A stretch of DNA of 64,000 nucleotides from NCBI RefSeq assembly GCF_004363555.1, contig NZ_SNZJ01000012.1:54681-118680 (forward strand), written 5' to 3'. Of the stretch, positions 1-8,160 are shown in pieces. Position 1 is the stretch's first letter. The number at the start of each line of letters is the position of its first letter. The notes below the pieces were generated by a model. That model had not been told where the DNA came from and made no database searches. It worked only from the letters and a program-made list of their open reading frames with translations. This DNA comes from Halomonas ventosae (GTDB lineage: Bacteria; Pseudomonadota; Gammaproteobacteria; Pseudomonadales; Halomonadaceae). Position numbers and translations under genes: made by a program.

Positions 1-555
1 CCGCAGCCCTCGAGCAAGGCGGTGATGTTCTGCGTGATGGATGTCTCGGGCTCCATGACTCAGGCCCACAAGGACATCGCCAAGCGCTTCTTCCTGCTCC
101 TCTACCTCTTCCTCGAGCGCAACTACGAGAAGGTCGAGCTGGTCTTCGTGCGCCACCATACCGCGGCCAAGGAGGTCGACGAGGAGGAGTTCTTCTACTC
201 CCGAGAGACCGGCGGCACCATCGTCTCCAGCGCCCTGACGCTGGTCGACGAGATCATCGAGGCCCGCTACCCGCCCGGGCAGTGGAACCTCTACGTGGCG
301 CAGGCCTCGGACGGCGACAACTGGGACGACGACTCCATCACCTGTCGCGACCTGCTCGTCGAGCGCCTGATGCCAAGGCTGCAGTACTTCACCTACGTGG
401 AGATCACCCCGCATGCCCACCAGGCGCTGTGGGAGGAGTACGAGCGGGTGGAGGCCGAGTATGCCGAGCGCTTCGCCATGCGCCAGATCGTCGAGGCCGG
501 GGACATCTATCCGGTCTTCCGCGAGCTGTTCAAGCGCCGCATTGCCGGCACTTGA
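1..555 (+). CDS. yeaH: DUF444 family protein (YeaH-like), 5' end outside window
   Basis: Only the C-terminal part is present: the frame is open from base 1 and ends at TGA 553-555, leaving about 184 residues of a protein that is usually a little over 400 long. The visible part carries a von Willebrand A-like MIDAS signature (DVSGSM near the left edge) and the SDGDNWDDD motif typical of DUF444/YeaH. In E. coli and Pseudomonas this gene sits between the serine kinase prkA (yeaG) and a SpoVR gene; the SpoVR gene follows here 30 bases downstream, so the same stress-linked operon is likely and prkA should lie just left of the window. The biochemical role is unknown. Confidence 0.93.
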   Translation, partial: PQPSSKAVMFCVMDVSGSMTQAHKDIAKRFFLLLYLFLERNYEKVELVFVRHHTAAKEVDEEEFFYSRETGGTIVSSALTLVDEIIEARYPPGQWNLYVAQASDGDNWDDDSITCRDLLVERLMPRLQYFTYVEITPHAHQALWEEYERVEAEYAERFAMRQIVEAGDIYPVFRELFKRRIAGT

Positions 556-585
556 CGACCAGATCAGGCGGCCCGAGGAGGCAGT

Positions 586-2136
586 ATGACCCGACGCAAG
601 CCCATCGCCACCGGTTCCGACTGGAACTTCGAGATCCTCGACGCCTTCGAGGAGGAGATTGCGCGCCTGGCGGACGAGTATCGCCTGGATACCTATCCCA
701 ACCAGATCGAGGTCATCACCACCGAGCAGATGATGGATGCCTATGCCAGCGTGGGCATGCCGGTGGGCTATCACCACTGGTCCTTCGGCAAGCAGTTCCT
801 GGCCGTCGAGCAGGCCTATCGACGCGGCCAGATGGGGCTCGCCTATGAGCTGGTGATCAACTCCGACCCCTGTATCGCCTACCTGATGGAGGAGAACACC
901 CTGATGATGCAGGTGCTGGTCATGGCTCACGCCTGCTATGGCCACAACTCCTTCTTCAAGGGCAACTACCTGTTCCGTACCTGGACGGATGCCTCCTCCA
1001 TCGTCGACTACCTGGTGTTCGCCCGGAAGTACATCAGCGAGTGCGAGGAGCGCCACGGCGTGGCCGCGGTGGAGCAGCTGCTGGATGCCTGCCACGCCCT
1101 GCAGAACTACGGCGTCGACCGCTACAAGCGCCCCTCGCCGGTCTCGGCCGCCGAAGAGGCGCGGCGTCAGAAGGAGCGCGAGGCGCACCTCCAGGCCCAG
1201 GTCAACACCCTGTGGCGCACCATCCCGGGGCGCCCGCGCGGGGATGCCCTGCCCGGCATGGCCGACGAGGAAGACCCGCTGGGCCTTCACGAGGGCGGCC
1301 GCTATCCCCCGGAGCCCCAGGAGAACCTGCTCTACTTCATCGAGAAGAACGCTCCGCTGCTGGCCCCCTGGCAGCGCGAGGTGGTGCGCATCGTGCGCAA
1401 GCTGGCCCAGTACTTCTACCCCCAGCGCCAGACTCAGGTGATGAACGAGGGCTGGGCGACCTTCTGGCACTACACCCTGATGAACCGGCTCTATGAGGAG
1501 GGCATGGTGGATGAAGGGCTGATGCTGGAGTTCCTGCAGTCGCATACCGCGGTGGTCAACCAGCCGGCCTTCGACAGCCCCTACTTCAGCGGCATCAACC
1601 CCTATGCGCTGGGCTTCGCCATCTTCACCGACCTGCGGCGCATCTGCGAGGCGCCGACGGAGGAGGACCGGCAGTGGTTTCCCGACACCGCCGGCGGCGA
1701 CTGGCGGGAGACCCTGGAGTTCGCCATGAAGAACTTCAAGGACGAATCCTTCATCCAGCAGTTCCTGTCGCCCAAGGTGATCCGCGACCTCAAGCTGTTC
1801 ATGGTGGTCGACGACGACCAGGAGGAGATGCTGGAGGTGGCGGCGATCCACGATGAGCGCGGCTATCGGCGCATCCGCGAGTCCCTCGCCACCCAGTACG
1901 CCCTGGCCGTGCGCGAACCCAATATCCAGGTCTACTCCGCGGATATCCGCGGTGACCGGTCGCTGACCCTGCGCCACGTCCAGGACAGTCGGCGTCCGCT
2001 GGCGCGCAGCGTCTACCCGGTCATCCGCCACCTCCACCAGCTGTGGGGCTTCCCGGTTCGGCTGGAGTCGGTGCAGGACGAGGAGGTGGTGCGCCGCTAC
2101 CACTGGCCCCTGCCCGAGGAGGACCGCCGTGACTGA
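586..2136 (+). CDS. ycgB: SpoVR family protein (YcgB-like)
   Basis: A 516-residue protein, full length for the SpoVR/YcgB family. The first half contains the conserved MPVGYHHWSFGKQF and ENTLMMQVLVMAHACYGHNSF stretches, rich in His and Glu, and the middle has the NEGWATFWHY motif. It starts with ATG after GAGGAGGCAGT (a Shine-Dalgarno overlapping the intergenic gap) and is the last gene of the prkA-yeaH-ycgB type operon, ending just before a 12-bp perfect hairpin. In Bacillus SpoVR is linked to spore cortex formation, but non-sporulating proteobacteria keep it as part of a nutrient-stress module with the PrkA kinase. The molecular function is not established. Confidence 0.95.
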   Translation: MTRRKPIATGSDWNFEILDAFEEEIARLADEYRLDTYPNQIEVITTEQMMDAYASVGMPVGYHHWSFGKQFLAVEQAYRRGQMGLAYELVINSDPCIAYLMEENTLMMQVLVMAHACYGHNSFFKGNYLFRTWTDASSIVDYLVFARKYISECEERHGVAAVEQLLDACHALQNYGVDRYKRPSPVSAAEEARRQKEREAHLQAQVNTLWRTIPGRPRGDALPGMADEEDPLGLHEGGRYPPEPQENLLYFIEKNAPLLAPWQREVVRIVRKLAQYFYPQRQTQVMNEGWATFWHYTLMNRLYEEGMVDEGLMLEFLQSHTAVVNQPAFDSPYFSGINPYALGFAIFTDLRRICEAPTEEDRQWFPDTAGGDWRETLEFAMKNFKDESFIQQFLSPKVIRDLKLFMVVDDDQEEMLEVAAIHDERGYRRIRESLATQYALAVREPNIQVYSADIRGDRSLTLRHVQDSRRPLARSVYPVIRHLHQLWGFPVRLESVQDEEVVRRYHWPLPEEDRRD

Positions 2137-2150
2137 GGCGTTCTAACGAC

Positions 2151-2176
2151 GAGACCCGCGCCATGGCGCGGGTCTC
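2151..2176. terminator. Hairpin between convergent ycgB and HiPIP genes
   Basis: A perfect 12-bp stem (GAGACCCGCGCC / GGCGCGGGTCTC) with a two-base AT centre lies between two convergent stop codons. There is no clear T-run on either side, so it could act as a bidirectional hairpin barrier and not as a classic intrinsic terminator. Confidence 0.6.
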
Positions 2177-2206
2177 GGATTCCCTCTTGCTTCCTGTGAG
2201 GGCGGG

Positions 2207-2521
2207 TCAGGCCTGGGCTGTCCAGGACTGGCACCAGCCGCCCGGCTCGACGCTGTTCTGCGGGAACAGCTGGCAGCCTTGGCTGTCGGCCTGATAGAAC
2301 ATGCAGTTGTCGCACTGCTCGCCTTCCTCGTAGGCCGGGTGGTCGCTGGCGTCGCTGGCGTTCTCGACGTAGTTCAGGGCCTGGGCCTGTTCGGCGCTCG
2401 GGTCGAGACGCGGCAGGTCCTGGGCGAAGGCGCTCTTCGACAGGATGCCGGCGCCGAGGGGCAGGGCGGCAAGGCCCAGCAGGCTGTTGCGCATGAAGTC
2501 ACGACGGCTATGGTCGGCCAT
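2207..2521 (-). CDS. hip: High-potential iron-sulfur protein (HiPIP)
   Basis: A 104-residue precursor. Residues 5-11 (SRRDFMR) form a twin-arginine motif followed by a hydrophobic stretch and a likely AFA|QD cleavage near residue 33, so the protein is folded in the cytoplasm and exported by Tat to the periplasm. The mature part has four cysteines at 70, 73, 83 and 97 in the C-x2-C-x9-C-x13-C spacing of HiPIPs, which ligate one [4Fe-4S] cluster cycling at high potential. HiPIPs carry electrons from the bc1 complex to oxidases or photosynthetic centres; in a halophilic heterotroph a respiratory electron-carrier role is the natural guess. Monocistronic, convergent with ycgB. Confidence 0.95.
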   Translation of the reverse strand: MADHSRRDFMRNSLLGLAALPLGAGILSKSAFAQDLPRLDPSAEQAQALNYVENASDASDHPAYEEGEQCDNCMFYQADSQGCQLFPQNSVEPGGWCQSWTAQA

Positions 2522-2865
2522 GGTCTCTCCTTGTCATCACGGTGGGTCTGGGGGTCACGGTGGGCATTCGGGTGCCCGTTTCTTCTTGGCGGGTGGTCGC
2601 GCCACCTCTTGATCCGACAGGCGCGTCCCTGCGGAGTTCGTCCAACCAATGGTAGTAAACTGGTGGGGGGATCGCGAACCGGCCGGGGCCAGTGCGGCAA
2701 TCCGCCGCACAGGCCCCGGCCATGGGGGCGAGCCCCGGGATTCGCGGGCGGCTCCTCGGTTCAGCGACCTCGATGGCGCTGCTATACTCGCGCCAGCTGC
2801 GGCGGCCGCCCGGTCGGGTGCAGAACGAGACGTGCGCGCAAGCGCCCAGAACAGGGAGAAGTCCG
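2522..2865. other. 344-base intergenic region between HiPIP and the RAM-domain gene
   Basis: Divergent intergenic region. The right half holds a recognisable promoter for the plus-strand gene (described separately). The left half must hold the HiPIP promoter, but I could not identify convincing -35/-10 boxes on the minus strand. I see no RNA gene or convincing open frame here. Confidence 0.5.
2760..2788 (+). promoter_or_regulatory. Probable sigma-70 promoter of the RAM-domain gene
   Basis: TTCAGC (2760-2765), 17-base spacer, TATACT (2783-2788). The -10 box is good (5/6); the -35 matches only three of six positions of TTGACA. It sits about 77 bases before the ATG at 2866. Confidence 0.5.
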
Positions 2866-3141
2866 ATGCAGAACGCGGTGATTCTGATCAATGCCGAGAA
2901 GGGGCAGGTGAAGGCCGTGGCCGAGCGGCTGGCCGATGTCGAGGGCATCAGCGAAGTCTATTCCACCTGTGGCCGCTATGACCTGGTGGCCATCGCGCGC
3001 ACCCGTGACTTCGAGAGCCTGGCCGAGCTGGTGACCGGTCGCCTCAATGCCGTCGAGGGCATTCGCGACACCGAGACGCTCAATGCCATGCAGGTCCACT
3101 CCCGTCACGACCTGGAGACCATGTTCTCGCTGGGCTGGTGA
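2866..3141 (+). CDS. Stand-alone Lrp/AsnC ligand-binding (RAM) domain protein
   Basis: A 91-residue protein made only of the RAM (regulation of amino-acid metabolism) fold of Lrp/AsnC regulators, with no helix-turn-helix. Typical features are VEGISEVYSTCGRYDLVAIARTRD and a conserved C-terminal VEGIRDTETL segment. The frame is open further upstream, but the ATG at 2866 follows AGGGAG and matches the family start. Stand-alone RAM proteins can oligomerise and may bind amino acids or modulate full-length Lrp partners; the ligand is unknown. It has its own promoter and is followed by the nuclease gene after 53 bases. Confidence 0.88.
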   Translation: MQNAVILINAEKGQVKAVAERLADVEGISEVYSTCGRYDLVAIARTRDFESLAELVTGRLNAVEGIRDTETLNAMQVHSRHDLETMFSLGW

Positions 3142-3194
3142 GGCAGGGCACGGGCCGCGTGCCCGCCGCATGATCGGACAGGGAAGGGCCAGGC

Positions 3195-4061
3195 ATGGCA
3201 GCAAGACGAAGGCGCGTCGCCAACCGCTGGCGCCGCCAGGTGCGTCGCTTCGCTATCACGGCGCTGTTCGTGGCCGTGGCCACCGGGCTCTGGCACTTCC
3301 AGGAGCGCGAGCTGCGTGACGGGCTCAGCTGGCAGGGCGTCACCACCTGGCAGGAGCTCACGCCGCTGAGCTTCCATCGCGTGCTGCGCAACGACGGCTT
3401 CCTGGTGGGGTGGTCCGACGTGCGGGTCAATCCGCTGTGGGTCAGCTATGTGCTGCACCAGGTCGAGGATCCCGGCGCCGGGCCGCGCCCCGACTTCCAG
3501 CGCGACTGGCGGGCCCTGTGGCCGGTCGCGCCGGACAGCTACTTCGGCAGCGGCTATGACCGGGGGCATCTCGCCCCCAACTACGCCATCGCTGCGGTCC
3601 ACGGCAGGGCGGCGCAGCGCGATACCTTCCTGATGAGCAACATGTCGCCCCAGCGGCCCGAGCTCAACCGGCGCCTCTGGCAACGCCTGGAAGAGGTGGT
3701 GATGGATCGCTTCGTGCCACGCTTCGGTACCCTCCAGGTGATCACCGGCCCGGTCTTCCCGGCGTCGTTCCGGGACAACGTGCTCAATCGGGTCGGCCTG
3801 GTGGAGGTGCCCGAGGCCTTCTACAAGATCCTGGTGGTGCCGGGCGAGGAGCCGCGTGCCCTGGCCTTCCTGATGCCGCAGGGGGTGGCGGGCGACGAGC
3901 CGCTGGACGACTTCCTGGTCAGCATCGATCAGCTGGAGGCGCGCACCGGCCTGGACTTCTTCCCGCAGCTGCCCGAGGCGGCCGCTGCGGCAATCGAGGC
4001 CGAGGTGGAGACCGCGGGCTGGGGGCTCGAGGCCGTGTCCAGGCTGCCCGGCCGCTTCTGA
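3195..4061 (+). CDS. Membrane-anchored DNA/RNA non-specific endonuclease (NucA family)
   Basis: A 288-residue protein with a basic N terminus (MAARRRRVANRW) and one hydrophobic segment at about residues 17-33, consistent with an uncleaved signal anchor or a signal peptide. The catalytic DRGHLAPNYA motif of beta-beta-alpha-metal (His-Me finger) nucleases lies near residue 121, followed by the FLMSNMSPQRPELNR segment that supplies the metal-binding Asn. The family cleaves DNA and RNA without sequence specificity using Mg2+. Location in the periplasm or at the membrane suggests nucleic-acid scavenging or defence; the actual substrate is inference. Ends at a TGA just before a terminator that faces it. 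Confidence 0.93.
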   Translation: MAARRRRVANRWRRQVRRFAITALFVAVATGLWHFQERELRDGLSWQGVTTWQELTPLSFHRVLRNDGFLVGWSDVRVNPLWVSYVLHQVEDPGAGPRPDFQRDWRALWPVAPDSYFGSGYDRGHLAPNYAIAAVHGRAAQRDTFLMSNMSPQRPELNRRLWQRLEEVVMDRFVPRFGTLQVITGPVFPASFRDNVLNRVGLVEVPEAFYKILVVPGEEPRALAFLMPQGVAGDEPLDDFLVSIDQLEARTGLDFFPQLPEAAAAAIEAEVETAGWGLEAVSRLPGRF

Positions 4062-4071
4062 ACGGCGCGCA

Positions 4072-4102
4072 CAAAAAAACCGCGAACTTGGCGTCGCGGT
4101 TT
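4072..4102 (-). terminator. Intrinsic terminator of the tRNA-Leu cluster
   Basis: On the minus strand AAACCGCGA and TCGCGGTTT form a 9-bp stem followed by a run of seven T. It lies directly after the last tRNA and can also serve as the 3' end of the convergent nuclease gene. Confidence 0.85.
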
Positions 4103-4148
4103 CCTGTGGGGCTGCAATGTGGACTCGTCTGCATGACGCGATAAGTAG

Positions 4149-4235
4149 TGGTGCCCAGGAGAGGACTTGAACCTCCACATCCGTAAGGATACTAGCACCT
4201 GAAGCTAGCGCGTCTACCAATTCCGCCACCTGGGC
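4149..4235 (-). tRNA. tRNA-Leu(CAG), copy 3 in transcription order
   Basis: 87 bases including an encoded CCA. Reads 5' GCCCAGG ... CCTGGGC-A-CCA 3' on the minus strand; the anticodon stem CTAGC/GCTAG encloses the loop TTCAGGT, giving anticodon CAG (codon CTG). The long variable arm of a class II tRNA is present (stem ATCC/GGAT), and the T arm carries GGTTCAAGTCC. Confidence 0.96.
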
Positions 4236-4276
4236 GCATCATGCTGTCGTCGTGTTCGCGGCCATCGCTTGAGCGA

Positions 4277-4363
4277 TGGTGCCCAGGAGAGGACTTGAAC
4301 CTCCACGTCCATAAGGACACTAGCACCTGAAGCTAGCGCGTCTACCAATTCCGCCACCTGGGC
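4277..4363 (-). tRNA. tRNA-Leu(CAG), copy 2
   Basis: 87 bases with encoded CCA, almost identical to its neighbours. Anticodon CAG. The variable-arm stem here is GTCC/GGAC, a paired change relative to copy 3. Confidence 0.96.
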
Positions 4364-4434
4364 GAACACGAGCGATCCGAGCTGACAAAGAGCGTGGGAG
4401 CTTACTCCCTGATATCCGGCCTGATGGATACCGA

Positions 4435-4521
4435 TGGTGCCCAGAAGAGGACTTGAACCTCCACGTCCGTAAGGACACTAGCACCTGAAGCTAGCGCGTC
4501 TACCAATTCCGCCATCTGGGC
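4435..4521 (-). tRNA. tRNA-Leu(CAG), copy 1 (promoter-proximal)
   Basis: 87 bases with encoded CCA, anticodon CAG. The last acceptor pair is A-T (GCCCAGA/TCTGGGC) where the other two copies have G-C, a compensated change that keeps the helix intact. First of the three in transcription order. Confidence 0.96.
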
Positions 4522-4532
4522 AGGCGAGGCGT

Positions 4533-4560
4533 ATGGTACCGGATTCCTTCGGCGATGCAA
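4533..4560 (-). promoter_or_regulatory. Probable promoter of the tRNA-Leu cluster
   Basis: On the minus strand: TTGCAT (4560-4555), 16-base spacer, TACCAT (4538-4533), then a GC-rich discriminator immediately before copy 1. A GC-rich discriminator is typical of stable-RNA promoters under stringent control. Confidence 0.5.
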
Positions 4561-4758
4561 GGGTAACGGGTCCCGCCGTGCAGGATTTTTTTGTCGCCGG
4601 TCACGCGTCGCTGGCACCGCCATGGTTGGGTGATGGGGGCACCGGCGCTATACTGCGCCCATGACAATCGACCCGAAATCCCAGATGCCACGCGCCGGAC
4701 GTCGTCCCCGCGCCCTTTCGATCACGCTGCTCCCGATGCCGCCAAGGATGCCCACCGC

Positions 4759-7137
4759 ATGACCCACTGGACGCTCAGCGACGATCCGCACGCCAAGCGC
4801 GAAGCCCACAAGTACGACAAGCCCGCTCCCAGCCGTGAATACCTGCTCGCCCGCCTGGAGGAGGCCGGCAAGCCGCTCACCCACGAGGCAATGAGCCAGC
4901 AGCTGGGCCTCGAGGACGAGGAACTCCAGGAGGCGGTGCGCCGGCGCCTGGCGGCGATGGAGCGCGATGGCCAGGTGCTGCGCAACCGCCGCGGGGCCTA
5001 TGCGCTGATCGACAAGCTCGACCTGATCAAGGGCAAGGTCCTGGGACACCGTGACGGCTTCGGTTTCCTGCTTCGCGACGACGGCAAGAAGCCCGACCTG
5101 GTGCTGCCGCCACGGCAGATGCGCCGGGTCTTCCACGGCGACCACGTGCTGGTACGGGTGAGCGGGCGCGACCGTCGCGGCCGCGACGAGGCCACCATCG
5201 TCGAGATGCTGGCGCGTAACACCCAGACCATCGTCGGCGTCTACCGCGCCAATACGCCGGAGTTCGGGGTGCTGATCCCCGAGAACTCGCGTATCACCCA
5301 GGAGATCATCATTCCCCACAGCGCCTGTGGCGGGGCCCAGGACGGCCAGGTGATCTCGGCGAGGATCACTCAGCAGCCCGAGACCCGGGTGCAGCCGGTG
5401 GGCGAGGTGGTCGAGGTGCTCGGCGAGCGCATGGATCCCGGGATGGAGATCGACATCGCCATCCGCAGCTATGAGATCCCCGCCGAGTTCCCGCCGGATG
5501 TCCACGACCAGATCGCCGGCATGTCCGCCGAGGTGGCCGAGCAGGACAAGCAGCATCGCATCGACCTGCGCGACGTGCCGCTGGTGACCATCGATGACGA
5601 GAGCGCCAAGGACTTCGACGACGCCGTCTGTGCCTGGAAGACCAAGTCGGGCAGCTGGAAGCTGCTGGTGGCGATCGCCGACGTCTCCCACTACGTGCGT
5701 CCTGGCAGTGCCCTGGACCAGGAGGCGATCACCCGCGGCAACTCGGTCTACTTCCCGGGCCAGGTGGTGCCGATGCTGCCTGAGCTGCTCTCCAACGGGC
5801 TCTGTTCGCTGAACCCGGCCGTCGACCGCCTGGCGCTGGTCTGCGAGATGAACATCTCCCAGAGCGGGGCGATCAGCCGTTACCGCTTCTACGAGGCGGT
5901 GTTCCAGTCCCATGCGCGCCTCACCTACAACAAGGTGGCCGCCATCCTCGACGACCAGGGAGAGGAGGGCGACGCCCTGCGCGAGGAGTACCACGAGCTG
6001 GTGCCGTCGCTGAAGAACCTGCACTCCCTTTACACGCTGCTGCGCGAGGCCCGCGTGGAGCGGGGCGCCATCGACTTCGAGACCACCGAGACGGCCATCA
6101 TCTTCAACGAGGAGCGCAAGATCGAGAAGATCGTGCCGCGCTCACGCAACGATGCCCACAAGATCATCGAGGAGTGCATGCTGGCCGCCAACGTGGCCAC
6201 CGCGCGCTTCCTCGACAAGCATGATCTGCCGGCCCTCTATCGCATCCACGAGAAGCCCTCGCCGGAACGTCTCGACAAGCTGCGCCTGTTCCTCAACGAA
6301 CTGGGCCTGTCGCTCGGCGGCGGCGACGACCCGAGCCCCCAGGACTACCGGGACCTGGCTGAGGCGATCAAGGGGCGTGACGATGCCGACGTCATCCAGA
6401 CGGTGATGCTGCGTTCCATGAGCCGGGCGGTCTACTCGCCGCAGAACGATGGCCACTTCGGCCTGGCCTATCCGGCCTATGCGCACTTCACCTCGCCGAT
6501 CCGTCGCTACCCGGACCTGCTGGTCCACCGCGCCATCCGCTCGGTGATCCGTGGCCCCCGCCAGACCAATACCGTGCTGCGTGCCGAGGGGGCGGGCGTG
6601 GAGCCGCCCAGCAAGTGGGCCCCGTACACCTTCGAGCAGATGCTCGAGCTCGGCGAGCACTGCTCGATGACCGAGCGGCGCGCCGACGACGCCACCCGCG
6701 ACGTGGAGGACTGGCTCAAGTGCGAGTTCATGTCCGACAAGCTCGGCGAGGTCTATGACGGCAGCATCGCCTCGGTGACCCAGTTCGGCATCTTCGTGCG
6801 CCTCGACGAGGTGTTCGTGGAGGGGCTGGTGCATGTCACCTCGCTGCCTTCCGACTACTACCACTACGAGCCCGAGAAGCACCGCCTCAAGGGCGAACGC
6901 AGCGGCATGAGCTACCGCCTGGGCGACGGCGTCACCGTGCAGGTGGCCCGCGTCGACCTCGACGAGCGCAAGATCGACTTCGAACTGGCCGACGACAAGC
7001 CCCGCCCCAAGCGGACGCCGCGCAAGCGCCGCGGGGGCGACAAGCCGGCCGAGTCGGGTGGCGGCAAGCCCGGTGACAAGTCGGGCAAGAGCGGGCGGCG
7101 CCGGCGTGGCCCGCGGCGCTCGAGGGCCCGCGGCTGA
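4759..7137 (+). CDS. rnr: Ribonuclease R
   Basis: 792 residues from the ATG at 4759 (AAGGA 11 bases upstream); the frame is open 56 codons further left but that part is atypical and lies over the tRNA promoter region. Domains in order: winged-helix HTH at about 20-85, two cold-shock domains to about 230, the RNB catalytic domain with DDESAKDFDDAV near 277-289 that supplies the metal-binding aspartates, the S1 domain at about 660-740, and a strongly basic Lys/Arg tail. RNase R is a processive 3'-5' exoribonuclease that degrades structured RNA, with roles in rRNA and tmRNA quality control. It overlaps rlmB by one base (TGATG), so the two are translationally coupled, the usual gammaproteobacterial arrangement. 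Confidence 0.97.
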   Translation: MTHWTLSDDPHAKREAHKYDKPAPSREYLLARLEEAGKPLTHEAMSQQLGLEDEELQEAVRRRLAAMERDGQVLRNRRGAYALIDKLDLIKGKVLGHRDGFGFLLRDDGKKPDLVLPPRQMRRVFHGDHVLVRVSGRDRRGRDEATIVEMLARNTQTIVGVYRANTPEFGVLIPENSRITQEIIIPHSACGGAQDGQVISARITQQPETRVQPVGEVVEVLGERMDPGMEIDIAIRSYEIPAEFPPDVHDQIAGMSAEVAEQDKQHRIDLRDVPLVTIDDESAKDFDDAVCAWKTKSGSWKLLVAIADVSHYVRPGSALDQEAITRGNSVYFPGQVVPMLPELLSNGLCSLNPAVDRLALVCEMNISQSGAISRYRFYEAVFQSHARLTYNKVAAILDDQGEEGDALREEYHELVPSLKNLHSLYTLLREARVERGAIDFETTETAIIFNEERKIEKIVPRSRNDAHKIIEECMLAANVATARFLDKHDLPALYRIHEKPSPERLDKLRLFLNELGLSLGGGDDPSPQDYRDLAEAIKGRDDADVIQTVMLRSMSRAVYSPQNDGHFGLAYPAYAHFTSPIRRYPDLLVHRAIRSVIRGPRQTNTVLRAEGAGVEPPSKWAPYTFEQMLELGEHCSMTERRADDATRDVEDWLKCEFMSDKLGEVYDGSIASVTQFGIFVRLDEVFVEGLVHVTSLPSDYYHYEPEKHRLKGERSGMSYRLGDGVTVQVARVDLDERKIDFELADDKPRPKRTPRKRRGGDKPAESGGGKPGDKSGKSGRRRRGPRRSRARG

Positions 7138-7988
7138 TGGCGGCAGGTCGCAAGCCCCGACACGGCGGCGGGCCGGGACAGGAGAGCAGGGCCCGTCGAC
7201 ACCCGGGAAGGGAAGCGCCTCGCGCGCCGGCCCCGCCCGGGGGGCTCGAGGCGGTGTTCGGCGTGCATGCGGTGCGGGCGCTGCTCGACCGCGGCGAGGT
7301 GCCCCGCGAGGTCTGGGTCCAGGAGGGGAGCGCCGGTGCGCGCCTGGCCGAGCTGGTCGAGCAAGCCCGCCGGGGGGGCGCACGTCTCCACTCCCGCCCC
7401 CGGGACGAGCTCGACCGCCTCGCCCAGGGCGCCGCCCACCAGGGCATCATCGCCTTCGCCACGCCGCTCGCCTTCGAGGGCGAGACCTCGCTGTGGCTGA
7501 GGCTCGAGGGCTGGCCCCATGAGGCGCCCCCGCTGCTGCTCGTGCTCGACGGCATCACCGACGTGCACAACTTCGGCGCCTGCCTGCGCAGCGCCGATGC
7601 CGCCGGGGTGCACGGGGTGATCGTGCCCAAGGACAGGGCGGCGCCGCTCAATGCCATGGTGCGCAAGGTGGCCTGCGGGGCTGCCGAGAGCATGCCCGTC
7701 TACCAGGTCACCAACCTGGCCCGTGCCATGGCCAGGCTCAAGGAGCTCGGCGTCTGGATCACCGGCACCGCCGGCGAGGCCGAGGCGAGCCTCTTCGAGG
7801 CCGACTTCACCGGCCCCACGGCGCTGGTGATGGGGGCCGAGGGCAAGGGGATGCGGCGCCTCACCCGCGAGGCCTGCGATACCCTGGTCAAGCTGCCCAT
7901 GGCCGGCAGCGTCGCAAGCCTCAACGTCTCGGTGGCCACCGGCATCTGCCTGTTCGAGGCGGTGCGCCAGCGCCAGGCGAGGGACTGA
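7137..7988 (+). CDS. rlmB: 23S rRNA (guanosine-2'-O-)-methyltransferase RlmB
   Basis: A 283-residue SPOUT-class methyltransferase. After a basic, low-complexity N-terminal extension of about 30 residues comes the substrate-binding domain beginning EAVFGVHAVRALL, then the knotted catalytic domain with LDGITDVHNFGACLRSADAAG, ALVMGAEGKGMRRL and the SVASLNVSVATGI motif that binds S-adenosylmethionine. In E. coli RlmB methylates G2251 of the 23S rRNA P loop. The N-terminal extension is not part of the usual family (about 245 residues), so a start further in is possible, but the ATG overlapping the rnr stop fits coupling. Confidence 0.95.
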   Translation: MAAGRKPRHGGGPGQESRARRHPGREAPRAPAPPGGLEAVFGVHAVRALLDRGEVPREVWVQEGSAGARLAELVEQARRGGARLHSRPRDELDRLAQGAAHQGIIAFATPLAFEGETSLWLRLEGWPHEAPPLLLVLDGITDVHNFGACLRSADAAGVHGVIVPKDRAAPLNAMVRKVACGAAESMPVYQVTNLARAMARLKELGVWITGTAGEAEASLFEADFTGPTALVMGAEGKGMRRLTREACDTLVKLPMAGSVASLNVSVATGICLFEAVRQRQARD

Positions 7989-8000
7989 GACACGCCCGCC

Positions 8001-8029
8001 TTGCCAGTCGGGCCCTGGATCATTAGAAT
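8001..8029 (+). promoter_or_regulatory. Promoter of the rpsF ribosomal protein operon
   Basis: TTGCCA (8001-8006), exact 17-base spacer, TAGAAT (8024-8029). Both boxes match sigma-70 consensus at five of six positions. It lies 132 bases before the rpsF start. Confidence 0.8.
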
Positions 8030-8036
8030 ACCTGCG

Positions 8037-8057
8037 CCCGCTCGTCCTGCGAGCGGG
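8037..8057 (+). promoter_or_regulatory. Leader hairpin of the rpsF mRNA
   Basis: CCCGCTCG/CGAGCGGG forms a perfect 8-bp stem with a 5-base loop, at the predicted 5' end of the transcript (start expected near 8036). It may stabilise the message or take part in S6:S18 autoregulation, which is known for this operon in other bacteria; the sequence alone does not decide. Confidence 0.45.
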
Positions 8058-8160
8058 TCTTCCTGTCTTCTGACAACCCGTCTTTTGACAATCACTCCTT
8101 GCTTCCCCTGAGCGATACGAGGTCGCCATTGTGGAAGCTGCCAAACCGCAAGGAGATCCC

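Noticed and set aside
4579..4593. T-run (GGATTTTTTTGTC) as an intrinsic terminator before rnr
   Set aside because: No stable hairpin precedes it on the plus strand.
4591..4758. N-terminal extension of RNase R from a GTG/ATG at 4591
   Set aside because: The 56 extra residues are unlike RNase R, and the region overlaps the tRNA promoter on the other strand; ATG 4759 fits the family.
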